A DNA stretch of 64,000 nucleotides from Rhizobiales bacterium GAS188 (GCA_900104855.1 FNSS01000001.1:2480001-2544000), one strand, 5' to 3'; counted from the stretch's first letter, positions 6,797 to 15,060 are shown. Numbers and translations: made by a program. Notes: a model not told the origin generated them from the letters alone.

Positions 6797-8296
6797 ATGA
6801 CGATAGCCATCCGCAAACCGGCACTCGGCTCGGCGGCCACGGCGTTCCTCGCCAAGGATCTGAAGCTCTTGATCGACGGCAAATGGGTCGCGGCGAAGAG
6901 CGGCAAGACCTTTCCGATCGAGGATCCGGCGACCGAAGAGGTCATCGCGAAGGTCCCGGCCGGCGACAAAGCCGACATCGATGCTGCTGTCGCTGCGGCG
7001 CGCCGAGCCTTCGAGAGCGGCCCCTGGTCGCGGATCTCGCCGGCCGACCGCTCCCGCCTCGTCTGGCGGCTCGGCGACCTCCTGGAGCAGCGCGCCGACG
7101 AATTCTCGGAACTCGAGGCGCTCGACAACGGCAAGCCCGTCACCAATGCCCGTCAGGGAGACGTGCCGGGCTCGATCGAGATGTTCCGCTACATGGCGGG
7201 CTGGGCGACCCGGATGAACGGCGAGACCATCCCGGTTTCCAGCCCCGGCAACTGGCACGCCTATACGCTGCGGGAGCCGGTCGGCGTCGTCGGGCAGATC
7301 ATCCCGTGGAACTTCCCTTTGATGATGGCGGCCTGGAAGCTCGCACCGGCACTCGCGGCTGGATGCACGATCGTGCTCAAGCCCGCCGAGCAGACGCCCT
7401 TGTCGGCGCTACGCTTCGGCGAGCTGATCCTGGAAGCCGGATTTCCCAATGGCGTCGTCAACATCGTCACCGGCTTCGGGGAAACCGCGGGCGCGGCTCT
7501 CGCCGAGCACCCCGATGTCGACAAGGTGGCATTCACCGGCTCGACGGAAGTCGGCAAGCTCATCGTCAAGGCGGCGGCCGGCAACCTCAAGCGCGTCTCG
7601 CTCGAGCTCGGCGGCAAATCCCCGGCCATCGTCTTCCCGGACGCCGCTCTCGATCTCGCCATTGCCGGCACGGCGAGCGCGATCTTCTACAATCAGGGCC
7701 AGTGCTGCACGGCGGGGTCGCGTCTCTTCGCCCATAAATCCATCTACGACCGGGTCGTCGAAGGTGTGGCGGCCGAGGCCGGGAAATTGAAGGTCGGCCA
7801 TGGCCTCGACCCATCCGTCAATCTCGGACCGCTCGTGTCGAAGGAGCAGCACCAGCGCGTGGCCGGCTTTCTCGATTCCGGCCGAGATGAAGGCGCGGAG
7901 GTCGTCACCGGCGGCAAGGTCTCCGGCAACCAGGGCTATTTCATCGAGCCGACGGTGCTTGCGAAGACCAATCGCGACATGCGGGTGGTCCGCGAGGAGA
8001 TCTTCGGGCCCGTCGTCTGCATCCAGTCCTTCGACGACGACAATCTCGAGGCGGTCGCCAAGTTCGCGAACGACACCGAATACGGCCTCCAGGCGAGCGT
8101 CTGGACGCAGAATCTCAAGGTCGCCCATATGATGGCCCGCAAGATCAAGGCGGGCACCATCTGCATCAACACCCATAATTACGGCGATCCGGCCTGGCCC
8201 TTCGGCGGCTATAAGCAATCCGGCTGGGGACGCGAGATGGGCAAGGAGGTCATGGAGCACTACACCGAGACCAAGGCCGTCGCCGCAAGGCTCTGA
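6797..8296 (+). CDS. NAD(P)-dependent aldehyde dehydrogenase
   Basis: A 499-residue cytoplasmic ALDH-superfamily enzyme that oxidises an aldehyde to the acid. The catalytic Cys is C304 in NQGQCCTAGSR and the general base is E270 in LELGGKSP; the cofactor motifs VGQIIPWNFP and FTGSTEVGK and the C-terminal FGGYKQSGWGRE are intact. The overall style is that of the betaine-aldehyde/phenylacetaldehyde group, but the substrate cannot be read out. The start at 6797 has a strong AGGGAGAA site 4-5 bases upstream. A palindrome at 6722-6745 may be an operator. A ModE-N-like regulator follows 98 bases downstream. Confidence 0.93.
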   Translation: MTIAIRKPALGSAATAFLAKDLKLLIDGKWVAAKSGKTFPIEDPATEEVIAKVPAGDKADIDAAVAAARRAFESGPWSRISPADRSRLVWRLGDLLEQRADEFSELEALDNGKPVTNARQGDVPGSIEMFRYMAGWATRMNGETIPVSSPGNWHAYTLREPVGVVGQIIPWNFPLMMAAWKLAPALAAGCTIVLKPAEQTPLSALRFGELILEAGFPNGVVNIVTGFGETAGAALAEHPDVDKVAFTGSTEVGKLIVKAAAGNLKRVSLELGGKSPAIVFPDAALDLAIAGTASAIFYNQGQCCTAGSRLFAHKSIYDRVVEGVAAEAGKLKVGHGLDPSVNLGPLVSKEQHQRVAGFLDSGRDEGAEVVTGGKVSGNQGYFIEPTVLAKTNRDMRVVREEIFGPVVCIQSFDDDNLEAVAKFANDTEYGLQASVWTQNLKVAHMMARKIKAGTICINTHNYGDPAWPFGGYKQSGWGREMGKEVMEHYTETKAVAARL

Positions 8297-8394
8297 GGCG
8301 GCGCGATCGCGAGGGAGCGTCGGGGGGCGTCGGCTGATTCATTGTCTTCGGAACGATTTGGTCGCACGATGTGGAATCGTTCCAGGAAGAGTGA

Positions 8395-8748
8395 ATGTCG
8401 ACCCGCGTCACCCTCCGTCTCGACTTCGATGGCGATCGACGGCTCGGCCCCGGCAAGGTCGCGCTGCTTGAAGCCATCAGGCGTCACGGTTCGATAGCGG
8501 CCGCCGGCCGGGAGTTCGGCATGGCGTATCGCCGCGCCTGGCTCCTCACCGACGAACTCAACCGCATGTTCTCGCAGCCGCTGGTGCAGACGAGGGGCGG
8601 CGGCCGGGACGGCGGCGGCGCCGAGCTCACGGATTTAGGTGCCGAGATCGTGACCCGCTACCGGAGAGCCGAGGCCAAGATCGAGCGCAGTGCCGCGGCG
8701 GAAATCAAAGGTATCGAGCAGCTTCTGGCGCCGTCCCAACAGGTTTGA
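8395..8748 (+). CDS. ModE N-terminal-type winged-helix regulator (DNA-binding domain only)
   Basis: A 117-residue protein matching the LysR-like HTH domain of the molybdate regulator ModE: LGPGKVALLEAIRRHGSIAAAGREFGMAYRRAWLLTDELN is the helix-turn-helix, followed by PLVQTRGGGRDGGGAELTDLG, the wing typical of this family. It has no C-terminal molybdate-binding (TOBE) domain; after ~100 residues it ends in a short charged tail. Such stand-alone forms occur in Proteobacteria and their effector is often unknown. The start at 8395 has AGGAAGAG just upstream. Co-transcription with the aldehyde dehydrogenase is possible but unproven. Confidence 0.85.
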   Translation: MSTRVTLRLDFDGDRRLGPGKVALLEAIRRHGSIAAAGREFGMAYRRAWLLTDELNRMFSQPLVQTRGGGRDGGGAELTDLGAEIVTRYRRAEAKIERSAAAEIKGIEQLLAPSQQV

Positions 8749-8926
8749 CGTATGCGATCCAGCGTGGAGGCATGGGCCGGCGCTCAGTGAATGGCGCGCG
8801 TCGTGTCCGTTGCCAAGGGCTGGCTGAGCGTCGTGCCGAGAGCGTCCCCTTGCTCCCATCGCGGGGCGACGCAGGCAGCAGAACATAGATATTCCCAAGC
8901 GGTTCGGTTTCTGCTACAGAGCATGG

Positions 8927-9178
8927 GTGCCTACGGTCCTGCGCATCGGCGGCTTGCGAGTCGTGATTTATCCAAACGACCATCGCCCGCCGCACGTCCA
9001 TGTTCGCGGGGCGGGGACGGAAGCGGTGTTTATCCTCAACTGTCCGGGCGGACCGCCGACCCTGCGCGGTAGCTTCGGCTTCACCACGGCCGAGTTGAAC
9101 CGCATCGCATTGGCTCTTGCGGCCAATCTCGAGGCACTGTGTGGTGAATGGGAGCGCATCCATGACGATCACAGATAG
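8927..9178 (+). CDS. DUF4160 protein
   Basis: An 83-residue protein with the family pattern: RIGGLRVVIYPNDHRPPHVHVRG near the start and a helical end in which ELNRIALALAANLEALCGEW is the last conserved part. The start is GTG at 8927, which gives the usual MPTVLRIGG opening. DUF4160 genes are commonly followed by a DUF2442 gene, as here, where the next coding region overlaps by 17 bases. The pair resembles a small toxin-antitoxin-like operon, but no activity is established for this copy. Confidence 0.78.
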   Translation: MPTVLRIGGLRVVIYPNDHRPPHVHVRGAGTEAVFILNCPGGPPTLRGSFGFTTAELNRIALALAANLEALCGEWERIHDDHR

Positions 9179-9578
9179 CGACCGTCTCGCCGCCGAGAAG
9201 CGGATGCAGACCGAATTGAAGAACCAGCCGAAGGCCCTCCGCGCTCGCTATGACCGGCGCGTGTCGCGTGTCGTCATCGGCCTGGATAATGGCCTGGAAC
9301 TGGCTTTCCCCCCGCGCTTGGCGCAAGGGCTGGAACACGCCACGCCGGCGGAGCTGGCGATCATCGAGATAAGCCCCTTGGGTGACGGCCTGCACTGGCC
9401 GGCAATCGACGCCGATCTGTACGTGCCGGCGCTGCTGCAAGGCGTCTTCGGCTCCAAGAGCTGGATGGCCCGCCATCTTGGAGCCGCTGGCGGCAGAGCC
9501 CGCTCAGACGCCAAAGCAGAAGCGGCACGTGAGAACGGCCGCAAGGGCGGGCGACCGCGCAAGCTGGCGAGTGTATAG
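9162..9578 (+). CDS. DUF2442 protein
   Basis: A 138-residue protein. The central DUF2442 core contains VSRVVIGLDNGLELAFPP and ends in LHWPAIDADLYVPALLQGVFG; the C-terminus (ARENGRKGGRPRKLASV) is a basic Gly/Lys/Arg tail of AT-hook-like appearance. The start at the 9162 ATG overlaps the DUF4160 gene by 17 bases, which indicates translational coupling. The basic tail suggests DNA contact and hence an antitoxin-like role; that is inference. Confidence 0.78.
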   Translation: MTITDSDRLAAEKRMQTELKNQPKALRARYDRRVSRVVIGLDNGLELAFPPRLAQGLEHATPAELAIIEISPLGDGLHWPAIDADLYVPALLQGVFGSKSWMARHLGAAGGRARSDAKAEAARENGRKGGRPRKLASV

Positions 9579-9707
9579 AGACAGAGTCAGATCGACCTCA
9601 ATGGCGCAGCGATATCCTTCCGCGGGGTGGGCTGCGTGGGTCCCGGATCAGCGATGCAACGCTGCGCGCTACTTCGCGTCCGGGACGACCCCGGTGGCTT
9701 GTTCGGC

Positions 9708-10316
9708 CTACAGCAGCACGACCTTGTTCGGCAATTCATCCGGATTATCGGCGCTCGGCGGGAATTTCTCGGCGAGGAGGCTGCCGCATTCTTCGATCGC
9801 CGCGATGACGCCGTCGGCGATCTGCCCTTGGCGCACCTTGGCGCTCAGCCGCTCGATGACGGGCTTCCAGATGGAATCCGCGATGAGCTCGGCGATGCCG
9901 GCATCCGGCACCAGCTCCGAATAGCGCTCGGCGAGCGCCACATAGAGCAGCACTCCGGTGCGCCCGCGCGTATAGGAGATGCGTCGCGCCAGGAACTGCT
10001 CGCGCGCCGCCTCATGGGCGCGGCCGCGTTTGATCCAGCCTGGCACGAGTTGATAGCGATAGCGCCCGATGGACAGGCCGAAGGCGAGAACGCCGAAGAC
10101 CACGAGCTCGATCTCGTAAAGGCGCCGCCCAGTGAGCGTGAAGATGGCGAGGATGAGCATCGGCAGCGCCAAGGTGATCAGGGCGGCCCAGACGATCGGC
10201 ACGAGGTGATAGCCGCTCGCCGACCGGCCGATGACGACCACGATCTCGCCTGAGGTCTTCTTCTCGACTTCGGTGATCGCCGCAGCGATGCGATCTTCAT
10301 CGACCCTATCGATCAT
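9708..10316 (-). CDS. TPM-domain membrane protein
   Basis: A 202-residue protein with a split TPM (TLP18.3/Psb32/MOLO-1) domain: the N-terminal AITEVEKKTSGEIVVVIGRSA, then two membrane helices (about residues 38-58 and 68-85), then the TPM continuation RTGVLLYVALAERYSELVPDAGI and WKPVIERLSAKVRQGQIADGVIAAI. TPM proteins usually sit beside lemA; no lemA is present here. The molecular role is not established. It is convergent with the DUF4160/DUF2442 pair and lies 86 bases downstream of dadA on the same strand. Confidence 0.8.
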   Translation of the reverse strand: MIDRVDEDRIAAAITEVEKKTSGEIVVVIGRSASGYHLVPIVWAALITLALPMLILAIFTLTGRRLYEIELVVFGVLAFGLSIGRYRYQLVPGWIKRGRAHEAAREQFLARRISYTRGRTGVLLYVALAERYSELVPDAGIAELIADSIWKPVIERLSAKVRQGQIADGVIAAIEECGSLLAEKFPPSADNPDELPNKVVLL

Positions 10317-10402
10317 CGCCTATCCCCTACCAGCTTCCCGAGGAATCTCGGCAGCCAAGTTTAGCGGCGAGCAGCCCGCAAAGCGAGACGCGCTATCCCC
10401 GC

Positions 10403-11650
10403 TCATCCCAGCCGCATTCCCGCGAGGTCGATCGCCGGCTTGCGACCGCCGATCAGATCGGCGGCGATGCGCGCCGAGCCCGCCGACATGGTCCAGCCCA
10501 TATGGCCATGGCCGGTGTTGAACATCATGTTGCGATAGCGCCCGCGCCCGAAAATGGGCGTGCCCTCGGGCGTCATCGGCCGCAAGCCCGCCCAATAGGA
10601 GGGTCGCTCGTAATTCGCGCCATCCGGAAACAGCTTGCGCATGACGCCGAGCATGTAGCTGAAATCAGCGGGCTTATGGGATTTGTCATAGCCCGCGAAC
10701 TCGGCCGTGGCCGTGGCCCGGATGCGATCGCCGAAGCGCGCATAGGCGACGAGATTATCCTCGTCGACCCCGCCGATCGTCGGGGGATTGTTATGGCCAT
10801 CGAGCGGCAGGGTCACCGAATACCCCTTGATCGGGTAGATCGGCAGCGACACGCCGAGCTGCCGCGACAGGAAGGGGCTGAACACGCCAAGGCATAGGAC
10901 GAATTCATCGCCCGTGACCACGCCCCTCTTGGTCGCGACCCCGGTGACGCGGTCGCCCGAGGTCTCGAAGCCCGTGATCTCGGTGCCGAAGCGGAAGGTC
11001 ACGCCGAGGTGCTCGGCGCAATGGCGGGCGAGGTTCTGGGTGAAGACGCGGGCATCGCCGCTGGCATCGCTCGGGCAGTGGATGGCGCCGGCGAACTGCT
11101 CCTTGACCGGCTCGAGCGCCGGATCGATGCGGGCCATCTCGTCGCGATCCACGACCCGCAGCTCGAGTCCCTCTTCCGACAGGATGCTGGTATTGCGGGC
11201 GCCGCGCTCGAAGGAGGCGGGGCTGCGATAGAGATAGAGCAGGCCGCCCTCGAGCGCATCGAAGGGAACCTTCGTCTCGGCGGCGATGCGCGTGAGCTCG
11301 CCTTGCGAATAGATGCACAACCGCACCTTGCGCTTGGTGTTGAGGCGCGCCCTCTCGGCCGTGCAGTTGCGCAGGAATTTCAGGGTCCAGGACCAGAGCC
11401 GCGGATCGAGCCGAGGCTTGAAGCGCAGCGCCTGGCTGTCGTCGAAGAGCGAGCGCCAGAGGATGCCCGGCGCGCGCGGGGACGACCAGGTATAGGCGTG
11501 GCCCGGCGCGATCAGGCCCGCATTGGCGAAGCTCGTCTCGCCGGCAGGCTCGGCGAGGCGGTCGATGACAGTGACCTCGTGTCCGTCCTTGGCGAGCTCA
11601 TAGGCGGTGGTGACGCCGATGACGCCTGCTCCCAAGATCACGACGCGCAT
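10403..11650 (-). CDS. dadA: D-amino acid dehydrogenase
   Basis: A 415-residue FAD-dependent (DAO-fold) enzyme that oxidatively deaminates D-amino acids to 2-imino acids and feeds electrons to the quinone pool at the inner membrane. The N-terminal dinucleotide fold is MRVVILGAGVIGVTTAYELA with the acidic end VIDRLAEPAGETSFANAG; late motifs PTIGGVDEDN and WAGLRPMTPEGTPIFG and the flavin-closing NTGHGHMGWTMSAGSA are those of DadA. The start at 11650 opens directly on the FAD motif. The ridA gene lies upstream on the same strand, separated by a palindromic repeat; RidA hydrolyses the imine product. Confidence 0.92.
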   Translation of the reverse strand: MRVVILGAGVIGVTTAYELAKDGHEVTVIDRLAEPAGETSFANAGLIAPGHAYTWSSPRAPGILWRSLFDDSQALRFKPRLDPRLWSWTLKFLRNCTAERARLNTKRKVRLCIYSQGELTRIAAETKVPFDALEGGLLYLYRSPASFERGARNTSILSEEGLELRVVDRDEMARIDPALEPVKEQFAGAIHCPSDASGDARVFTQNLARHCAEHLGVTFRFGTEITGFETSGDRVTGVATKRGVVTGDEFVLCLGVFSPFLSRQLGVSLPIYPIKGYSVTLPLDGHNNPPTIGGVDEDNLVAYARFGDRIRATATAEFAGYDKSHKPADFSYMLGVMRKLFPDGANYERPSYWAGLRPMTPEGTPIFGRGRYRNMMFNTGHGHMGWTMSAGSARIAADLIGGRKPAIDLAGMRLG

Positions 11651-11703
11651 CGGGATTCTCCTTTCTCCTTCTCCCGCTTGCGAGCGGCGAGCGGCGGCGC
11701 CCA

Positions 11704-11911
11704 CCTCTCCCCTGCTGGGAGAGGTCGGAGCCCGCAGCGAAGCGAAGGGCTCCGGGTGTGGGGGGCAGCGCCGGCCTCGGGGAGTTCGGCCGGCTCCCCA
11801 CTCGTCGGCGGAAGTGATCGAGGGCGGCAGCGCTGCGCCCAGCGTTGGCGGTGCCCCCCTCACCCGGATCTCCGCTGCGCTCCGATCCGACCTCTCCCAC
11901 CAGGGGAGAGG
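11704..11911. repeat. Palindromic intergenic element with hairpin ends
   Basis: Hairpin-type termini CCTCTCCCCTGCTGGGAGAGG (11704 on) and CCTCTCCCACCAGGGGAGAGG (ending at 11911) flank inner inverted segments: TCGGAGCCCGCAGCGAAGCG faces CGCTGCGCTCCGATCCGA, and GGTGTGGGGGG faces CCCCCCTCACC. It separates ridA and dadA. No coding content. Confidence 0.75.
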
Positions 11912-11922
11912 TTAAGAGTGCC

Positions 11923-12273
11923 TCAGATCGCCGCGATGACGCCGATCTCGACCTTGAATTGCGGGGCGGCGAGCTTCGCCTCGACGGTGGCGCGCGCCGG
12001 CGTCTCGCCCTTGACGACCCAGGCGTCCCACACCTTGTTCATCTCATCGAAGGTCGAAATGTCCGAGAGCCAGATATAGGCGGTGAGGACCTTGGTCTTG
12101 TCGCTCCCGGCCTTGGCGAGGACGGCGTCGATCTGGTCCAGGATGTCCTTGGTCTGCTCACCGACGCTCTTTGCGGCGGCGTCCCGCGCCACGGTGCCGG
12201 CGAGATACGCCGTATTCCCGTGAATGACGGCCTGGCTCATCCTCGGGCCGGCGCCGATCCTGCGAATGCTCAT
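11923..12273 (-). CDS. RidA/YjgF-family enamine/imine deaminase
   Basis: A 116-residue trimer-forming cytoplasmic protein of the Rid family that hydrolyses reactive 2-aminoacrylate and other imines. Seen: MSIRRIGAGPRMSQAVIHG, YLAGTVARDAAAKSVGEQT and the C-terminal TVEAKLAAPQFKVEIGVIAA; the catalytic-type Arg appears in ARATVEA. By the RMSQAVIHGNTAYLAG pattern it resembles the subfamilies often coded beside DadA-type oxidases, which fits its position upstream of dadA. It probably clears the 2-imino acid made by that enzyme; this coupling is inference. Confidence 0.88.
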   Translation of the reverse strand: MSIRRIGAGPRMSQAVIHGNTAYLAGTVARDAAAKSVGEQTKDILDQIDAVLAKAGSDKTKVLTAYIWLSDISTFDEMNKVWDAWVVKGETPARATVEAKLAAPQFKVEIGVIAAI

Positions 12274-12355
12274 CTCTCATGCTCCAAATGCGTTGCGGCC
12301 GGGACCATATGTCGGCACAATTGCAGCCACAAGTGCAGGGTCATGAGGCGCTGGA

Positions 12356-12591
12356 ACCCAAGAGAGCTGGAACCCAAGCGAGCTGGGACATGCCATGGCC
12401 CAAGAAAATTGTAGAAAGGCCAGACCGATTCGTAAGGCCGAGCCGTAACAAATTCGGGTTGTGCTGCCGGCTGGAAGCCAGCGGTCCAAAAAGGGCGTTG
12501 GCACAACGGTTCAGCCGGGCGCAACCTTCGGACCGCCGGCTTCCAGCCGGCACCGGTAACCCAAGAGAGCCGGAACCCAAGCGAGCCGGAA
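12356..12591. repeat. Composite repeat: 34-bp direct repeats around an inverted repeat
   Basis: A 34-bp sequence beginning AACCCAAGAGAGC is present at 12356-12389 and again at 12558-12591 with only C/T differences; each is itself two 16-bp units (…GGAACCCAAGCGAGC…). Between them the CCGGCTGGAAGC unit (about 12466) and its reverse complement (about 12535-12551) form an inverted pair, the same unit as in the 6.4-kb element. It fills the gap between ridA and the racemase-like gene. Confidence 0.8.
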
Positions 12592-12608
12592 CCCAACAGG
12601 AGAGCGCG

Positions 12609-13418
12609 ATGGATGAAGTGATCTCCAAAACCCGCAATTCCGCACCTGAGCTGGGCGGCCTCCTCGTCGATCTGGAGAACCTGCCTTTCGAGACCGATGC
12701 CGGCATCGGGTCGCTCGCGGCGCTCGGCCTCCTGGTGCTCGAGACCGATCAGACGATCGAGGACGAATTCCGCTTCCTCCTGCCCGAGGCGGGTGTCGCG
12801 CTCTACGGCGCGCGACTGCACAATGATGCGCGGATCACGCCCGAGACGCTGGCCGAGATGGAACAGCTGGTCGAGCCGACCGTGCGCCTGCTGCCGGCGG
12901 CGGTCGAGCTCGGCGTCGTCGGCTTCGCCTGCACCTCGGGGGCGTTGGTGATCGGCGAGGACACCATCGCGGCGCGCATCCGCAAGGTGCGCCCGGACGT
13001 GCCGGTCACCGACCCGGTCACGGCGGCGCGCGCCGCCATGGCGGCCCTCGGCGCCAAGCGCGTGGCGCTGCTGACGCCCTATGTCAGGCGCATCAATGAG
13101 AGCCTGCGCTCAGCGCTGCAGGCGCGCGGCATGGTCATCGAGGTGATGGGCTCCTTCAACCAGGAGGACGACAATGTGGTGGCGCGGGTGACGCCGCATT
13201 CGCTCGCCGAGGCCATCATCCGGCTCGGCAGCTCTGCGGCCTGCGATGCGGTGTTCGTCTCCTGCACCAGCCTGCGGGTAGCGCGCATCGTCGCGAGCGT
13301 CGAAAAGCGGCTCGGCAAGCCCGTGACCTCGAGCAACCATGCGCTGGCCTGGCACATGCTGCGCCTCGCCGGCTGCACGCAGCCGCTCGCCGGCCGGGGG
13401 CGGCTGTTTGAGCTGTGA
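12609..13418 (+). CDS. Asp/Glu/hydantoin racemase-superfamily (maleate isomerase-like) protein
   Basis: A 269-residue protein with the two-Cys racemase/arylmalonate decarboxylase fold. The first Cys is in GFACTSGALVIGEDTI, the second in AVFVSCTSLRVARIV, and the phosphate/carboxylate loops TPYVRRINESL and TSSNHALAWHMLRLAG are those of the maleate cis-trans isomerase group. The start at 12609 has AGGAGAG seven bases upstream. The substrate is unknown; the neighbours dadA, ridA and a peptide transporter suggest amino-acid or carboxylate metabolism. It is convergent with the NMO-like gene, a heptamer array lying between. Confidence 0.85.
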   Translation: MDEVISKTRNSAPELGGLLVDLENLPFETDAGIGSLAALGLLVLETDQTIEDEFRFLLPEAGVALYGARLHNDARITPETLAEMEQLVEPTVRLLPAAVELGVVGFACTSGALVIGEDTIAARIRKVRPDVPVTDPVTAARAAMAALGAKRVALLTPYVRRINESLRSALQARGMVIEVMGSFNQEDDNVVARVTPHSLAEAIIRLGSSAACDAVFVSCTSLRVARIVASVEKRLGKPVTSSNHALAWHMLRLAGCTQPLAGRGRLFEL

Positions 13419-13428
13419 TGGAGAGCGA

Positions 13429-13620
13429 GTGGTGAATAGTGAGTGGTGAATAGTGAGTAGTGAAATAGTGAGTGGTGAAATAGTGAGCCCGGAGCGAGAC
13501 GGGGTCTCCGGAAGCTACTGGCCACTGGCTCCTCACTCCTCACTCCTCACTCCTCACTCCTCACTCCTCACTCCTCACTCCTCACTCCTCACTACTCACT
13601 ACTCACTACTCACTACTCAC
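13429..13620. repeat. Inverted heptanucleotide repeat array 2
   Basis: The left arm (13429-13486) is eight 7-mers of GTGGTGA, ATAGTGA or GTAGTGA type with two single-A interruptions. The right arm (13530-13620) is thirteen perfect 7-mers: nine TCCTCAC and then four TACTCAC. The last unit contains the TGA stop (bases 13617-13619) of the minus-strand NMO-like gene. The left arm is the reverse complement in kind, so the whole can form a hairpin between two convergent genes. Confidence 0.92.
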
Positions 13621-14696
13621 CCCGATCCTCCCAGGATCGCCTGCGCCTCTTCCCAGATGCGGCGCGCGAGATCGGCCGCCGGCTCGGCCCGCGCCAGGGC
13701 GGCGGATTGCCCGGCCCAGGGCTGCATGCGGTGCACATCGCCGGCTTTCTGCCCGGCTTCGCGCATCGCCGCCGTCAAGCCGCGCTGCACCGGATAGGGC
13801 GCAGGAAGCGGCGCGTCCGCGGCCGTGGCGGCAAGCGTATAGCGGGTCGCGATGCTGCGGCCGGCGCGGCCGCTGAAGGCGCGCGACACCATCGTGTCCT
13901 CGGGGCGGGTAGCAGCGAGCGCATCCGCCCAGGCAGGCGGTATCTTGGCTTCGGGGCAGCGCAGGAAACCGGTGCCGATCTGCGCCGCGCTGGCGCCGAG
14001 CGCGAGTGCTGCGGCGACGCCGCGGCCATCCGCGATGCCGCCCGTCGCCACGACCGGGATGCGCACGGCATCGACCACGGCCGGCAGCAGCGCGAACAGG
14101 CCGACGAGCTGGCGCTCGGCGAGGGCCGCGTCGAAGCAGCCGCGATGCCCTCCGGCCTCCATGCCCTGGGCCACGACCACATCGGCGCCGGCGGCCTCTG
14201 CGGCGATGGCCTCGGTTACGGTCGAGATATTGGCGAACCAGATGATGCCGCGCGCCTTGAGCTTGGCGACGAAAGCCGGCGGATAAAGCCCCATCACCGA
14301 CGAGACGATCGGCGGCCCGGCATCGAGGAACGCCTGGCATTGCGCCTCGAAATCGGGCAGCGCGACATCGCCCGCTTCGGAGGGTGGAGGCGGTCCCCAC
14401 TCTGCGAGGAAGGCGCTGAGCTTCGCCTCATGGGCGCGGTCGCGCGGCGGCGCCGGATCGGGGATCCACAGATTGAACTGGAAGGTGCCGTTGGTGCCGG
14501 CCCTCACCTCACTCGCCCAATCGAGGATGGCTGCAGGCTGTATCAGCAGCGCCCCGCAGGACCCCATGCCGCCTGCGCCCGCCACCGCGATCGACAAGGA
14601 GGGCGCCGAGGCGCCGGCCATCGGTGCGAGCAGGATGGGCAGGCGCAGATTGAAGCGCTTGCAAAAACTGTCGACGCGCGCCGTAAGACCAGTCAT
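13617..14696 (-). CDS. Nitronate monooxygenase-like (2-nitropropane dioxygenase family) FMN protein
   Basis: A 359-residue TIM-barrel flavoprotein. Family marks: LPILLAPMAGASAPSLSIAVA near the start, the FMN/active-site loop VVVAQGMEAGGHRG with the usual His, and the phosphate loop VVATGGIADGRGVAAALALGASAAQIGTGF. The family oxidises alkyl nitronates (propionate-3-nitronate) to carbonyls; some members have other FMN-dependent roles. The stop codon lies inside the last unit of heptamer array 2. The start at 14696 has no strong ribosome site; the family start fits. Confidence 0.88.
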   Translation of the reverse strand: MTGLTARVDSFCKRFNLRLPILLAPMAGASAPSLSIAVAGAGGMGSCGALLIQPAAILDWASEVRAGTNGTFQFNLWIPDPAPPRDRAHEAKLSAFLAEWGPPPPSEAGDVALPDFEAQCQAFLDAGPPIVSSVMGLYPPAFVAKLKARGIIWFANISTVTEAIAAEAAGADVVVAQGMEAGGHRGCFDAALAERQLVGLFALLPAVVDAVRIPVVATGGIADGRGVAAALALGASAAQIGTGFLRCPEAKIPPAWADALAATRPEDTMVSRAFSGRAGRSIATRYTLAATAADAPLPAPYPVQRGLTAAMREAGQKAGDVHRMQPWAGQSAALARAEPAADLARRIWEEAQAILGGSG

Positions 14697-14817
14697 GTCG
14701 CTTCACCTCGCCGCCCGCCCTGGCCCGGCACCATCATGGGTGCGAAGCTGGCGGCGCTTCAAGCGATTATTATTGATCACGTCTGAGATCGAGATAGCGA
14801 AACGCTGGGCGCAGCTT

Positions 14818-14954
14818 CCTTCTCCCGCCCTTTCGCGGGAGAAGGTGCCGAGGCGAAGCCGAGGCGGATGAGGGACGGTCGAGCGCTTCACTGGCGTCCC
14901 TCATCCGCCCTCACTCCGTTCGGGCACCTTCTCCCGCTCTTTCGCGGGAGAAGG
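14818..14954. repeat. 137-bp palindromic intergenic element (type D)
   Basis: Each end is a small hairpin (CCTTCTCCCGCCC…GCGGGAGAAGG and CCTTCTCCCGCTC…GCGGGAGAAGG). Inside, GGCGGATGAGGGACG faces CGTCCCTCATCCGCC around GGTCGAGCGCTTCACTGG. Other full copies lie at 16715, 39841 and 50494. It occupies the gap upstream of the peptide transporter operon. Confidence 0.88.
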
Positions 14955-15060
14955 GAAGCGCACAACCGTATTGCAAATTCCTGTCACGCGCGGCCACAAT
15001 CGCTATGATCCAACCAAACTATGATCCAGGCAGGAAGCCACCCGACAGAAGGAGACGACA

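Noticed and set aside
13530-13620. CRISPR-like array
   Set aside because: Seven-base units with no spacers; not a CRISPR. No cas genes in the window.
14971-15009. Possible promoter (TTGCAA … TATGAT) before the binding-protein gene
   Set aside because: The two boxes are 27 bases apart, too far for a sigma-70 promoter; left unmarked.
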